Assembly: GCA_041725875.1 (NCBI GenBank)
Contig: JBGRQB010000007.1
Coordinates: forward strand, 1-62,042
Direction: 5' to 3'
Source: JBGRQB01 sp041725875
GTDB lineage: Bacteria; Bacteroidota; Ignavibacteria; Ignavibacteriales; Melioribacteraceae
Length of the DNA stretch: 62,042 nt
The notes under the pieces are model-generated. The model was not told where the DNA came from, searched no databases, and saw nothing but the letters and a program-made list of their open reading frames with translations. Positions 53,215 to 60,972 of this stretch are shown here, one piece after another (position 1 is the first letter of the stretch; every line of letters starts with the position of its first letter). A program made the translations under genes and the position numbers.

Positions 53215-53427
53215 TTATTCGTTTGGATTGTAAGTAAGTTCTATTTTAACATGAAAATCAGCACCGCTAAACATTGTATACTTAACATCGCTAATGTTAC
53301 ACTTATAGTCTTCTCCTACCAGATCTGTAACGGCTTTTGAGATACCTTCTTCCAAATCACCGATACTAACAGATTTTAATTTGTTTTTTAATAATTTGTC
53401 AACGTCTAATGGTTTATTCTCTGACAT
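53215..53427 (-). CDS. Small unknown protein (70 residues)
   Basis: This soluble protein has LDVDKLLKNKLKSVSIGDLEEGISKAVTDLVG (helical) followed by beta strands (CNISDVKYTMFSGADFHVKIELTY). A good AAGGAG ribosome site lies 6 bases upstream of the ATG, and a terminator follows, so a real short gene is well supported. The family is not recognised. Confidence 0.75.
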   Translation of the reverse strand: MSENKPLDVDKLLKNKLKSVSIGDLEEGISKAVTDLVGEDYKCNISDVKYTMFSGADFHVKIELTYNPNE

Positions 53428-53532
53428 TTTACGCTCCTTAAATTTATCCGATTTTTCATCAACTTAGACGGAAAAACAAAATCAATGTTTCAATATGTAA
53501 GTTAAACTTAAATAAGAAAAAATCAAATATTA

Positions 53533-54879
53533 TTAGCTTCTAATAAAGTCCAGAACTTCTTTTGTTTTTGCTTCCATTAATGCCTTATCACCTTTGCTTT
53601 CAACATTAAGGCGTAATAATGGTTCGGTATTGCTTTTTCTTACGTTAAAGCGCCAGTCAGAAAATTCAATGCTGACTCCGTCAATAGTATCAATTTTCCC
53701 TTCGGAATACTTTTCTTTTAATGCTTCAAGTTTTTCATCAGGGTTATCAATAGTTGAGTTTATTTCTCCCGAGCAAGGATAATTGTTTATCATATTTCCT
53801 ACAAGTTCGGAAAGAGATTTGTTTTCATCTGAAATAAGCTGAAGAATCAGCAAAAACGGAATTAAACCACTATCTGAGTAATTATTATCACGGAAATAGT
53901 GATGGGCAGACATTTCGCCGCCGTAAACTGAATTTACAGCTCTCATTTTTTCTTTAATAAATGCGTGTCCGCTGACAGACATCACAGATTCACCATCGGC
54001 ATTTGCAACTTCATCAATTGTGTTCCAGGTTAATCTTGCATCGTAAACAATTTTTTCACCAGGGAATTTTTTAAGAATTGATTTTGCAAGCAAACCAACA
54101 ATGTAGTAGCCTTCAATAAATTCACCTTTTTCATCAAAAAAGAAACATCTGTCGTAATCACCATCCCAGGCAACACCCAGATCAGCATTATGTTTTTTTA
54201 TTGCATCAATTGAAGGTTGTCTGTTTCCCGGCAGCAACGGATTCGGAACTCCGTTAGGAAAATCTGCATCAGGTTCGTGAAAGACTTTTATCATTTCAAT
54301 CGGCAAATGTTTTTCAAGCATATCCAGTGCCGGACCAACACAGCCGTTTCCTGCGTTTACAACAACTTTAAGAGGTTTAACTTTGTTTTTGTCATAGAAA
54401 TTATCAAGATTCGCAATAAACTTCTCCATCAGGTCGATATTTTCCACTTTCCCTTTTTCAGGAGCAACATCGCCAAGTTTATCTTCGAGAATCATTTTTT
54501 CAATTTCTTGCAGTCCGGAACCATAACCCATCGGGACCGAACCTTTTTTAACAAATTTTAATCCGTTATATTCAGGCGGGTTGTGACTTGCAGTAATCAT
54601 AATCCCGCCGTCAGCTTCCAGGTACGGAGTTCCAAAATAGATCATTTCGGTTCCGCATAAACCTAAATTCACAACATCTGCACCGGCATCGGTAATACCA
54701 TTGGCAAGAGCTGTTGATATTTCGGGAGATGATTTTCTGATATCATTTCCTATAACTACTTTTTTAGCATTTAACAGATTAACATAAGTTCTTCCAATTT
54801 TGTAAGCCAGGTCGGGATTAAGTTCTTCAGGAACTCTTCCTCTTATATCATAAGCTTTAAAACCAGGAATTTTATCCAT
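53533..54879 (-). CDS. manB: Phosphomannomutase/phosphoglucomutase
   Basis: This 448-residue alpha-D-phosphohexomutase interconverts hexose-1- and -6-phosphates. The phospho-Ser98 is in ITASHNPPEYNG. The Mg-binding loop is WDGDYDRCFFFDEKG, the sugar-binding loop is YGGEMSAHHYF and the phosphate-binding loop is RKSNTEPLLRLN. The start is taken at ATG 54879 (GAGG 6 bases upstream) rather than 69 bases earlier. Exact substrate (mannose versus glucose) cannot be fixed by eye. It probably feeds surface polysaccharide or nucleotide-sugar pathways. Confidence 0.9.
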   Translation of the reverse strand: MDKIPGFKAYDIRGRVPEELNPDLAYKIGRTYVNLLNAKKVVIGNDIRKSSPEISTALANGITDAGADVVNLGLCGTEMIYFGTPYLEADGGIMITASHNPPEYNGLKFVKKGSVPMGYGSGLQEIEKMILEDKLGDVAPEKGKVENIDLMEKFIANLDNFYDKNKVKPLKVVVNAGNGCVGPALDMLEKHLPIEMIKVFHEPDADFPNGVPNPLLPGNRQPSIDAIKKHNADLGVAWDGDYDRCFFFDEKGEFIEGYYIVGLLAKSILKKFPGEKIVYDARLTWNTIDEVANADGESVMSVSGHAFIKEKMRAVNSVYGGEMSAHHYFRDNNYSDSGLIPFLLILQLISDENKSLSELVGNMINNYPCSGEINSTIDNPDEKLEALKEKYSEGKIDTIDGVSIEFSDWRFNVRKSNTEPLLRLNVESKGDKALMEAKTKEVLDFIRS

Positions 54880-54915
54880 ATTTACCTCGAAGTTCATAAT
54901 AATAAAAAAATCATT

Positions 54916-54935
54916 CGGTAAATTATGCTTTACCG
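54916..54935 (-). terminator. Terminator-like hairpin upstream of manB
   Basis: On the minus strand CGGTAAA and TTTACCG pair with a 6-base loop and are followed by AATGATTTTTTT. It precedes the manB start by about 36 bases, so it could be an attenuator or control hairpin. The stem core GGTAAA/TTTACC is the same as in the hairpin at 49784, again just before a gene. Confidence 0.45.
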
Positions 54936-55031
54936 GCGGAAAATACAAGTTATCTTCGGGGTAACTATTTTATAGTTGATAATGGAAGTTATTCATTTTA
55001 GATTGCACAGTAATTATAAAAGGAGTGGGTT

Positions 55032-55340
55032 ATCACAGATATTTCTACCGGATTAAAGAGATTCACTTTTTGCAGCAAGCTTGATTGTAAAGTTTGTTTT
55101 GAAATTGATTTACACGAAAAACCAAAAGAAGAAGATTTTTTGTGTCCTTCTTGCAGAAAAAAAATAGATTCCAGCCATATTATGCAGTGTGGGTGTTGCC
55201 AGTCGATAGTTGATTTTCTTCCTTTACAGGAGGGAGAATCACAATCCTATATTATGCTGAACCAATGTCCCAATTGCGCCGGATATTCCAAGGAAGATTG
55301 GGGATTTGAAAAATTTTTCAGAGAAAATACAATTCTTTAA
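55032..55340 (+). CDS. Small Cys-rich zinc-ribbon-like protein, likely AUC start
   Basis: The frame holds 102 codons. It contains FCSKLDCKVCFEI, FLCPSCRKKI, MQCGCCQS and NQCPNCAGYS: ten Cys in metal-ribbon-like spacing. No ATG, GTG or TTG occurs in frame between the TAA at 55017 and a TTG at 55140, which would cut off three Cys and has no good ribosome site. AAAAGGAG at 55018-55025 lies exactly 6 bases before the ATC codon at 55032, so AUC is the best start. The second choice is TTG at 55140 (66 residues). A one-base sequence error is also possible. Confidence 0.6.
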   Translation: MTDISTGLKRFTFCSKLDCKVCFEIDLHEKPKEEDFLCPSCRKKIDSSHIMQCGCCQSIVDFLPLQEGESQSYIMLNQCPNCAGYSKEDWGFEKFFRENTIL

Positions 55341-55363
55341 CCATAATATACTTAGGGGAAGTT

Positions 55364-57475
55364 ATGAAACAATTTTCAAAGCTATTTAAAATAGCTCTGT
55401 TATTGAATTTATCGTTGTTGATGGTTTTTACATCGGCACAGACTAAAAAGTATGAATCCCAAAAGTTTGATACAGGGAAAATGTGGACTTTTGAAGATAT
55501 ATCCACTGATTACCTTAATGAAACTTACGGATTTAATCCTGCACCAGAATGGTTTGATGCTGTAAGATTATCAGCATTAAAATTCGGTTCCTGGTGTTCA
55601 TCATCTTTTGTTTCAGCAGATGGATTGTTAATGACAAACCACCACTGTGTTGATTTCATTACCAGCAGAATTCAGAAAGAAGGAGAAAACATAAAAGTAA
55701 ACGGATTTTATGCTCCTACTCTTGCTGACGAACGTAAGGTTCCGGGTCTGAAAGTTGACCAGCTTGTTCTTATTGAAGATGTTACCGAGCAAGTTATTTC
55801 TGCTATGGCAGAAGGAAAAACAAACGAAGAAAAATTAACGTTAAAAAAAGAAACAATTAAAAAACTTGAAAAAGAATACAGCGACGATTCCGAATTAATT
55901 TGTAAAGTTACCGAATTGTATCAGGGCGGTAAATATTCTCTTTACGGATACAGAAGATATACAGATGTAAGATTTGTATTTGTTGCCGAAAACGATATTG
56001 GTTTCTTTGGCGGAATTGAAGATAATTTTACTTTTCCTAGATATAACCTCGACTGTTCATTTTTACGTGTTTATGAAGATGGCAAGCCAGTTAAAACAGA
56101 CAATTTCTTCAAATGGAGTGCAAATGGCGCTGTTGAAGGAGAACCACTTTTTGTAGTTGGAAATCCGGGAACAACAGAAAGATTAAAAACAGTTGCCCAG
56201 CTTGAATATTTAAGAGATGTAACATATAAAAACAGAGCCTTGTATTATCAGGGGATTGTTGCATATTTAAGTAAAGCAATTGAAAGAGAACCTGAAAATC
56301 TTGAGTTGAAAAGCGGACTTATCCACGTTGCAAACGGTGAAAAAGTTTTCTCTGGTAAATATAACGGATTGCTTGAAGAAGGACTTATTGAAAGAAAAAA
56401 AGACTTTGAAGAGAAATTCAAAGCAAAAGTTATGGCAAATCCTGAGTTAAAAGAAAAGTATGGTCACTTGTGGAACAGCATAGCTCAGGTTAAAGAAGAG
56501 CAGAGAAAATATGCAAACTATATCAATGCATGTTCAATTTACAGAAATGCCCCTGATTATTTTGTTATGGCAAAAAAACTTGTCAATATGGCAGAAGAAC
56601 TTAAAAAAGATGATGCCGACAGAAAAGATGAATATAAAGACGCAAATATTGAAAAAACTATTAGCGGACTTTTCCCGGAAGAGATTGATGAACAAATTGA
56701 GTTTGATAAACTTAAATTACAAGCTAAAATGATTGCTATGAATTTGGGTCTGGAAAACGAGATTGTAACTAAACTTTTTGGCGGAAAAAAATGTAAAGAA
56801 GCCGTTCAGTATATTGTTGATAACACTTTGTTAAAAGATAAAGAAGCTGTTACCAAACTTGCAAAAGAAGGTGCAGATGCAATATTAGCTTCTGAAGATC
56901 CGATAATTTCATTTATTGTAAACACAAAAGATGATCTTAAAAAGAAAATGAAATTGATGAATGATACCCGCAAAACCGAAGAAGCGCTTGAAAATGAACT
57001 TGGTCAGGCATTGTTTGCTGTTTACGGAGTATCAATTCCACCAGATGCAACATTTACTTTAAGAATTAATGACGGTGTTATGAAAGGGCACAAATACAAT
57101 GGTACTTTTGCTCCTTCAAAAACTACTTTTTACGGGCTGTATGACAGATACAATTCATTTGACAAAAAATTTCCCTGGACTCTTCCTGAAAGCTGGAAAA
57201 ATCCTGGTGATTTGAAACTTGGAACTCCTTTTAACTTTATCTCAACTCACGATATAGTTGGCGGTAGTTCAGGTAGTGCCGTAATTAATAAAAATGGTGA
57301 AATTGTTGGTCTGGCTTTTGACGGAAATATCTCAAGTATAAAAGGATCATTTGTTTATACTTATGAAACTGCCAGAATGGTTTCAGTTGCTTCACAAGGT
57401 ATGCTGGAAGCTTTAAGAGCCATTTATAAAGCTGACAGAATAGTTAAAGAACTTAAAGCAGGTAAGATAAAATAA
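55364..57475 (+). CDS. S46 family dipeptidyl-peptidase (DPP7-like)
   Basis: This 703-residue secreted peptidase has a signal peptide (residues 1-24, ending TSAQ). It has catalytic His in TNHHCVDF (residues 93-94), the Asp-containing middle region, and the nucleophile Ser636 in GGSSGSAV. Eighteen residues after Ser636 the motif AFDGN has Gly, which in S46 enzymes marks DPP7-type preference for hydrophobic P1; DPP11 has Arg there. Length is typical. It removes dipeptides from peptides in the periplasm, complementing the S8 peptidase. AGGGGAA precedes the ATG. Confidence 0.92.
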   Translation: MKQFSKLFKIALLLNLSLLMVFTSAQTKKYESQKFDTGKMWTFEDISTDYLNETYGFNPAPEWFDAVRLSALKFGSWCSSSFVSADGLLMTNHHCVDFITSRIQKEGENIKVNGFYAPTLADERKVPGLKVDQLVLIEDVTEQVISAMAEGKTNEEKLTLKKETIKKLEKEYSDDSELICKVTELYQGGKYSLYGYRRYTDVRFVFVAENDIGFFGGIEDNFTFPRYNLDCSFLRVYEDGKPVKTDNFFKWSANGAVEGEPLFVVGNPGTTERLKTVAQLEYLRDVTYKNRALYYQGIVAYLSKAIEREPENLELKSGLIHVANGEKVFSGKYNGLLEEGLIERKKDFEEKFKAKVMANPELKEKYGHLWNSIAQVKEEQRKYANYINACSIYRNAPDYFVMAKKLVNMAEELKKDDADRKDEYKDANIEKTISGLFPEEIDEQIEFDKLKLQAKMIAMNLGLENEIVTKLFGGKKCKEAVQYIVDNTLLKDKEAVTKLAKEGADAILASEDPIISFIVNTKDDLKKKMKLMNDTRKTEEALENELGQALFAVYGVSIPPDATFTLRINDGVMKGHKYNGTFAPSKTTFYGLYDRYNSFDKKFPWTLPESWKNPGDLKLGTPFNFISTHDIVGGSSGSAVINKNGEIVGLAFDGNISSIKGSFVYTYETARMVSVASQGMLEALRAIYKADRIVKELKAGKIK

Positions 57476-57480
57476 ATGCT

Positions 57481-57507
57481 AAATCCGGCTTCGGCCGGAT
57501 TTTTTTA
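57481..57507 (+). terminator. Intrinsic terminator after the S46 peptidase
   Basis: AAATCCGGC and GCCGGATTT form a 9-bp stem with a UUCG tetraloop (57490-57493), then a T run. It starts 5 bases after the stop. Confidence 0.96.
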
Positions 57508-57592
57508 TCCTCTCAATTCCTTTCCCGTTTAATTCAAATTCAATTTACATATTTCGATAATATCAAAAGTTTAATTTGCCGGTACTTGCTTA

Positions 57593-59887
57593 ATGAATGA
57601 TATTTTCGATAAAATGAATAGAGAAGAACTCTTATACGAGTTACATTCCGCTCAAAAAAAAATTACCGATTACGAAAAAATATTCAGCAGAAATATTCCG
57701 CTGAATGAATGCAAAAAGATTCTTGGTAAATATGAAAATTTCGATAAACTGATCTATTCCGTTTCTTCCAAAATTTTAAGCAACCCCATAAACCAAATGG
57801 AAGAGGGAGTTGTTTCAGCACTTAAATTTATTGCCAACTACACAGAAAGTGTGCGCTGTACGGTTTATCTTTTTTCTGAAAACTTTAAAACCATTTATAA
57901 TGCATACGAGTGGACTGCCCTCGATTCTGAAACAATGCAGGATAAAATGCCTCAATGCGATATCAGTGAGTTTAAAAATTTCACAAAATATATAATGGAA
58001 CGAAAAACCATTGTGCTGGGAAATCCGGCACAGGTTCCTGAAGAGGCTGTTGCAGAAAAAAAATGGTTTGCTGAAATGGGGTTTCGCCCGACAATTATGG
58101 TTCCCCTTATATATGATGGAGCTCTCTCCGGAATACTTGGAGTATACGGCAAAAGAGACGAGACAAAAAACTGGGATCCGCAGCTTGGAGAACAGTTACA
58201 TCTTGTTGCAGAAATAATTATGAGTGGAATTAATCTCAAAAAAAATAATGATGATCTGAAAACAGCAGAAAGAAAATTTGGTGAGTTTTTTAAAAGAGCA
58301 AATGCAGGAAATGTAATTCTGAACAAAGCCGGAGGGATAGTAAGCATTAATCCGGTCTTTGCAAGAATAACAGGCTACACCGAAGAAGAATTAAAAAAAC
58401 TGGATAAAAAAGATCTTGTACATCCTGATGACTGGCGTTCAGCTGAACAGCTTATTGCAAGAATTTATAATGGTGAGATAAACGAATATATAAAAGAGAC
58501 CAGATTAATCAGAAAGAATGGAACTTTGATCTGGACAAACTTTTCCGTAGCTGCAATTAAAAATTCGAAAGATGAAATTACAAATCTGATTTGTGTGGTT
58601 ACTGATATAACAGATGAAGTAAGAAACAAACAGGCGATTGAAGGAATTATAAAAAGCAGTTCTTCCAAAAGAGGAAAAATGTTTTTTGAATCGATGGTAA
58701 AAGAACTGGCGTATGTTTTAAACGCAAGCTATGCATTTGTTGGGGAAATAAAATTCTACAACGAAAAATTTATTTCCACTCTTGCAATATGCAACAAAAG
58801 AGAAATTGTTGACAACATCGAATTTCAGGTGAGCAGCTCTCCGATAAAAATGGTTTTTGAACAAGGACTTTGCTCAATTCCCTGTAGTGCGCGTGAAGAA
58901 TTCCCGGATGATATTTTTGTCAGAGAATCTAATATCGATTGCTATATAGCCGTTCCGCTCTATGATATGAAAGAAGAAATTATCGGAGTTATGGGAGTGC
59001 TGTTTGAAGATAACTGTCTCTCAACAGAATTTGCAGAATCGATACTTTATCTTTTTGCAACTCGAACTGCCTACGAATTGGAAAGAATGTATAACGAAAA
59101 AGCAATGGAAAAACTGAATCATCAGTTGAATGAAAAAAACGAAGAACTGGCTCAGATTATTTATGTAACTTCACACGATCTTCGCTCTCCGCTTGTAAAT
59201 GTTAAAGGTTTTAGCACGGAGCTAAATAATTCGGTAAATGATATTAAGGAATTATTGGATAAGGAAAATCTTTCGGAAAATTGCAGAAAAGAATTTGATA
59301 TGATTTACGATGAAGAGATAAATGAATATGTCGGTTTTATAAGCTCCAGTGTTGATAAAATGGATTCTCTTTTATCAGGTTTGCTTCGTTTATCACGACT
59401 CGGAAGAGCAGCAGTTATGTTTGATGAACACGATGCAAATATTTTGCTGGAAGAGGTTTTGCAGACTTTTGAATTTCAGATAAAAGAAAAGAACATAAAT
59501 ATTATAATAAATAAACTGCCTGATATTTACGGCGACAAGATTCAACTAAATCAGGTTTTTTCAAACATAATTGATAACGCAATAAAATACTCAGATCCTA
59601 AAAAAGATTCATTAATTGAAATAAGCGGAGTAAAAACTTCGGATGGTGTTGAGATTCAGATAAAGGATAATGGAATTGGAATTGCTGAAAAAGACCAGCC
59701 CAGAGTTTTCGAAATCTTTCACAGGATAGCTCCGAAAGATGATAACGGTCTGGGCCTTGGAATGGCACTTGTCAAAAAAATAATGGAACGACATTCCGGA
59801 GCAATATGGCTTACTTCAGAATGGAAAACAGGAACATCATTTTTTATCAAGCTGCCCTGCAAAAAATTAGAACTTTTAAGTGGCTAA
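57593..59887 (+). CDS. GAF-PAS-GAF sensor histidine kinase (soluble)
   Basis: This 764-residue kinase has no membrane segment. Domain order: short coiled N-terminus, GAF (about 65-215), PAS (about 222-350, with ISINPVFARITGYTEEEL and LIRKNGTLIWTNFSV), a second GAF (about 355-505), DHp with His528 (VTSHDLRSPLVNVKGF) and ATPase (NIIDNAIKYSDPKKD, QIKDNGIGIAEKDQP, GLGLGMALVKKIMERH). The DHp type is that of bacteriophytochrome-like kinases. No chromophore Cys was identified. No response regulator is next to it. It overlaps the convergent cyclase gene by 4 bases. Confidence 0.9.
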   Translation: MNDIFDKMNREELLYELHSAQKKITDYEKIFSRNIPLNECKKILGKYENFDKLIYSVSSKILSNPINQMEEGVVSALKFIANYTESVRCTVYLFSENFKTIYNAYEWTALDSETMQDKMPQCDISEFKNFTKYIMERKTIVLGNPAQVPEEAVAEKKWFAEMGFRPTIMVPLIYDGALSGILGVYGKRDETKNWDPQLGEQLHLVAEIIMSGINLKKNNDDLKTAERKFGEFFKRANAGNVILNKAGGIVSINPVFARITGYTEEELKKLDKKDLVHPDDWRSAEQLIARIYNGEINEYIKETRLIRKNGTLIWTNFSVAAIKNSKDEITNLICVVTDITDEVRNKQAIEGIIKSSSSKRGKMFFESMVKELAYVLNASYAFVGEIKFYNEKFISTLAICNKREIVDNIEFQVSSSPIKMVFEQGLCSIPCSAREEFPDDIFVRESNIDCYIAVPLYDMKEEIIGVMGVLFEDNCLSTEFAESILYLFATRTAYELERMYNEKAMEKLNHQLNEKNEELAQIIYVTSHDLRSPLVNVKGFSTELNNSVNDIKELLDKENLSENCRKEFDMIYDEEINEYVGFISSSVDKMDSLLSGLLRLSRLGRAAVMFDEHDANILLEEVLQTFEFQIKEKNINIIINKLPDIYGDKIQLNQVFSNIIDNAIKYSDPKKDSLIEISGVKTSDGVEIQIKDNGIGIAEKDQPRVFEIFHRIAPKDDNGLGLGMALVKKIMERHSGAIWLTSEWKTGTSFFIKLPCKKLELLSG

Positions 59888-60939
59888 TTTTTAAGTTGCT
59901 TAACTTCATATACATCAATTAATTTATCTTTTCCCATCAGGTGTTGCTCACCCATTGGTAAAATATCAAAATAAATATTTGCATCAGGCATAATTTCATA
60001 AATTTCTTTTGAAATCAAAAATTCTGAATTAAGTTTTTTTGCCTGCAAACAAATTCTTGCTGTTGTATTAACCGGATCACCATGATATGCAATCTCTTTT
60101 TTGAAAGTTCCTACTTCAGTTATTGAGACTTCTCCAAAATGCAGACCCGCTTTAAATTGCGGAATTACATGATAGTTTTCCCAAAAGTAGTTGCTTTTTT
60201 CCTGAATTTCTTTTTGTGCATAAAAGAAAAAATTCAGACAATTAAATTTCTTTTTACCGGTTTTCTCATTCCATACAAGAACAACTTCATCACCAACGTA
60301 CTGATAAATAGTTCCTTTTGTTTCAAGAATTGCTTCATCAAGAGTTGCAAAAAAATCTTTTATAAAAAGTGAATATTTTGCGTGTCCGAGTTTTTCAGCA
60401 ATTCGTGTAGAAGAGTTTAAATCTAAAAACATAAATATGCGTTCTTCTGAAATCGGTTTGCTATACTTACCAAACATAAGATTGCGCATTACTTTCGGAC
60501 CAAGAGATTTATGTGCTACATAAATTACTGCCATAAATGTGACAATAAAAAACAAGTTAATCAGCATCTGTTCTATACCTGCAGGATACATATCCGGTAT
60601 TGTCATTTTCATAGCCTCTTCTATAGATTTCCCTTTTTTTACAACTTCAGTAACATATCCCAATAAGGTTAACAAAATGATAAACGATACATAGATGTAA
60701 AAAATGTTGAATAAATTTTTCCACAGAGGATTTAGTTTTTTAAGTAATTTCTGATTAAAAACAATTTCGTATAAAATTAGAAAAATACTAAACACAAAAG
60801 AACCAAATACAGCTCTGCCAAAAGGGAAGTTGCTGGTTCCGTAAGTCCCGATAAAGTTAAATACAGCCAGAACTACGAATACTAACACAATATATCCGGC
60901 ATCTTTTAAATTATTTTTTGTAACATTTTTCATAGGCAT
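59884..60939 (-). CDS. Membrane class III nucleotide cyclase-like protein
   Basis: This 351-residue protein has four N-terminal membrane helices (residues about 10-150) and a class III cyclase domain (about 170-340). Metal-binding Asp residues are in MFLDLNSST and VGDEVVLVW; GDPVNTTARI carries the conserved Asn and Arg. At the usual adenine-specifying Lys position Gln is seen (YQYVGDE), and Ala replaces the paired Asp/Thr (IAYHGD). Substrate is therefore uncertain. The ATG at 60939 is preferred to an upstream GTG inside a hairpin; ATG 60933 is also possible. No clear ribosome site. Confidence 0.85.
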   Translation of the reverse strand: MPMKNVTKNNLKDAGYIVLVFVVLAVFNFIGTYGTSNFPFGRAVFGSFVFSIFLILYEIVFNQKLLKKLNPLWKNLFNIFYIYVSFIILLTLLGYVTEVVKKGKSIEEAMKMTIPDMYPAGIEQMLINLFFIVTFMAVIYVAHKSLGPKVMRNLMFGKYSKPISEERIFMFLDLNSSTRIAEKLGHAKYSLFIKDFFATLDEAILETKGTIYQYVGDEVVLVWNEKTGKKKFNCLNFFFYAQKEIQEKSNYFWENYHVIPQFKAGLHFGEVSITEVGTFKKEIAYHGDPVNTTARICLQAKKLNSEFLISKEIYEIMPDANIYFDILPMGEQHLMGKDKLIDVYEVKQLKN

Positions 60940-60965
60940 AAAATCAGCCGTGCACTGCACGGCTG
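60940..60965 (-). terminator. Terminator of the TolC-family gene
   Basis: CAGCCGTGC and GCACGGCTG pair perfectly (9 bp) with a 3-base loop. On the minus strand an ATTTT tract follows. It lies between the TolC gene stop and the cyclase start, and its tail touches the cyclase start codon. Confidence 0.8.
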
Positions 60966-60972
60966 TAAATTT

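Noticed and set aside
54880..54948. Upstream start for the phosphohexomutase
   Set aside because: The extra 23 residues include the leader hairpin, have no family match, and the GAGG ribosome site fits the ATG at 54879.
60940..60960. GTG start for the cyclase at 60960
   Set aside because: It lies inside the 9-bp terminator hairpin of the upstream gene, which would block initiation.
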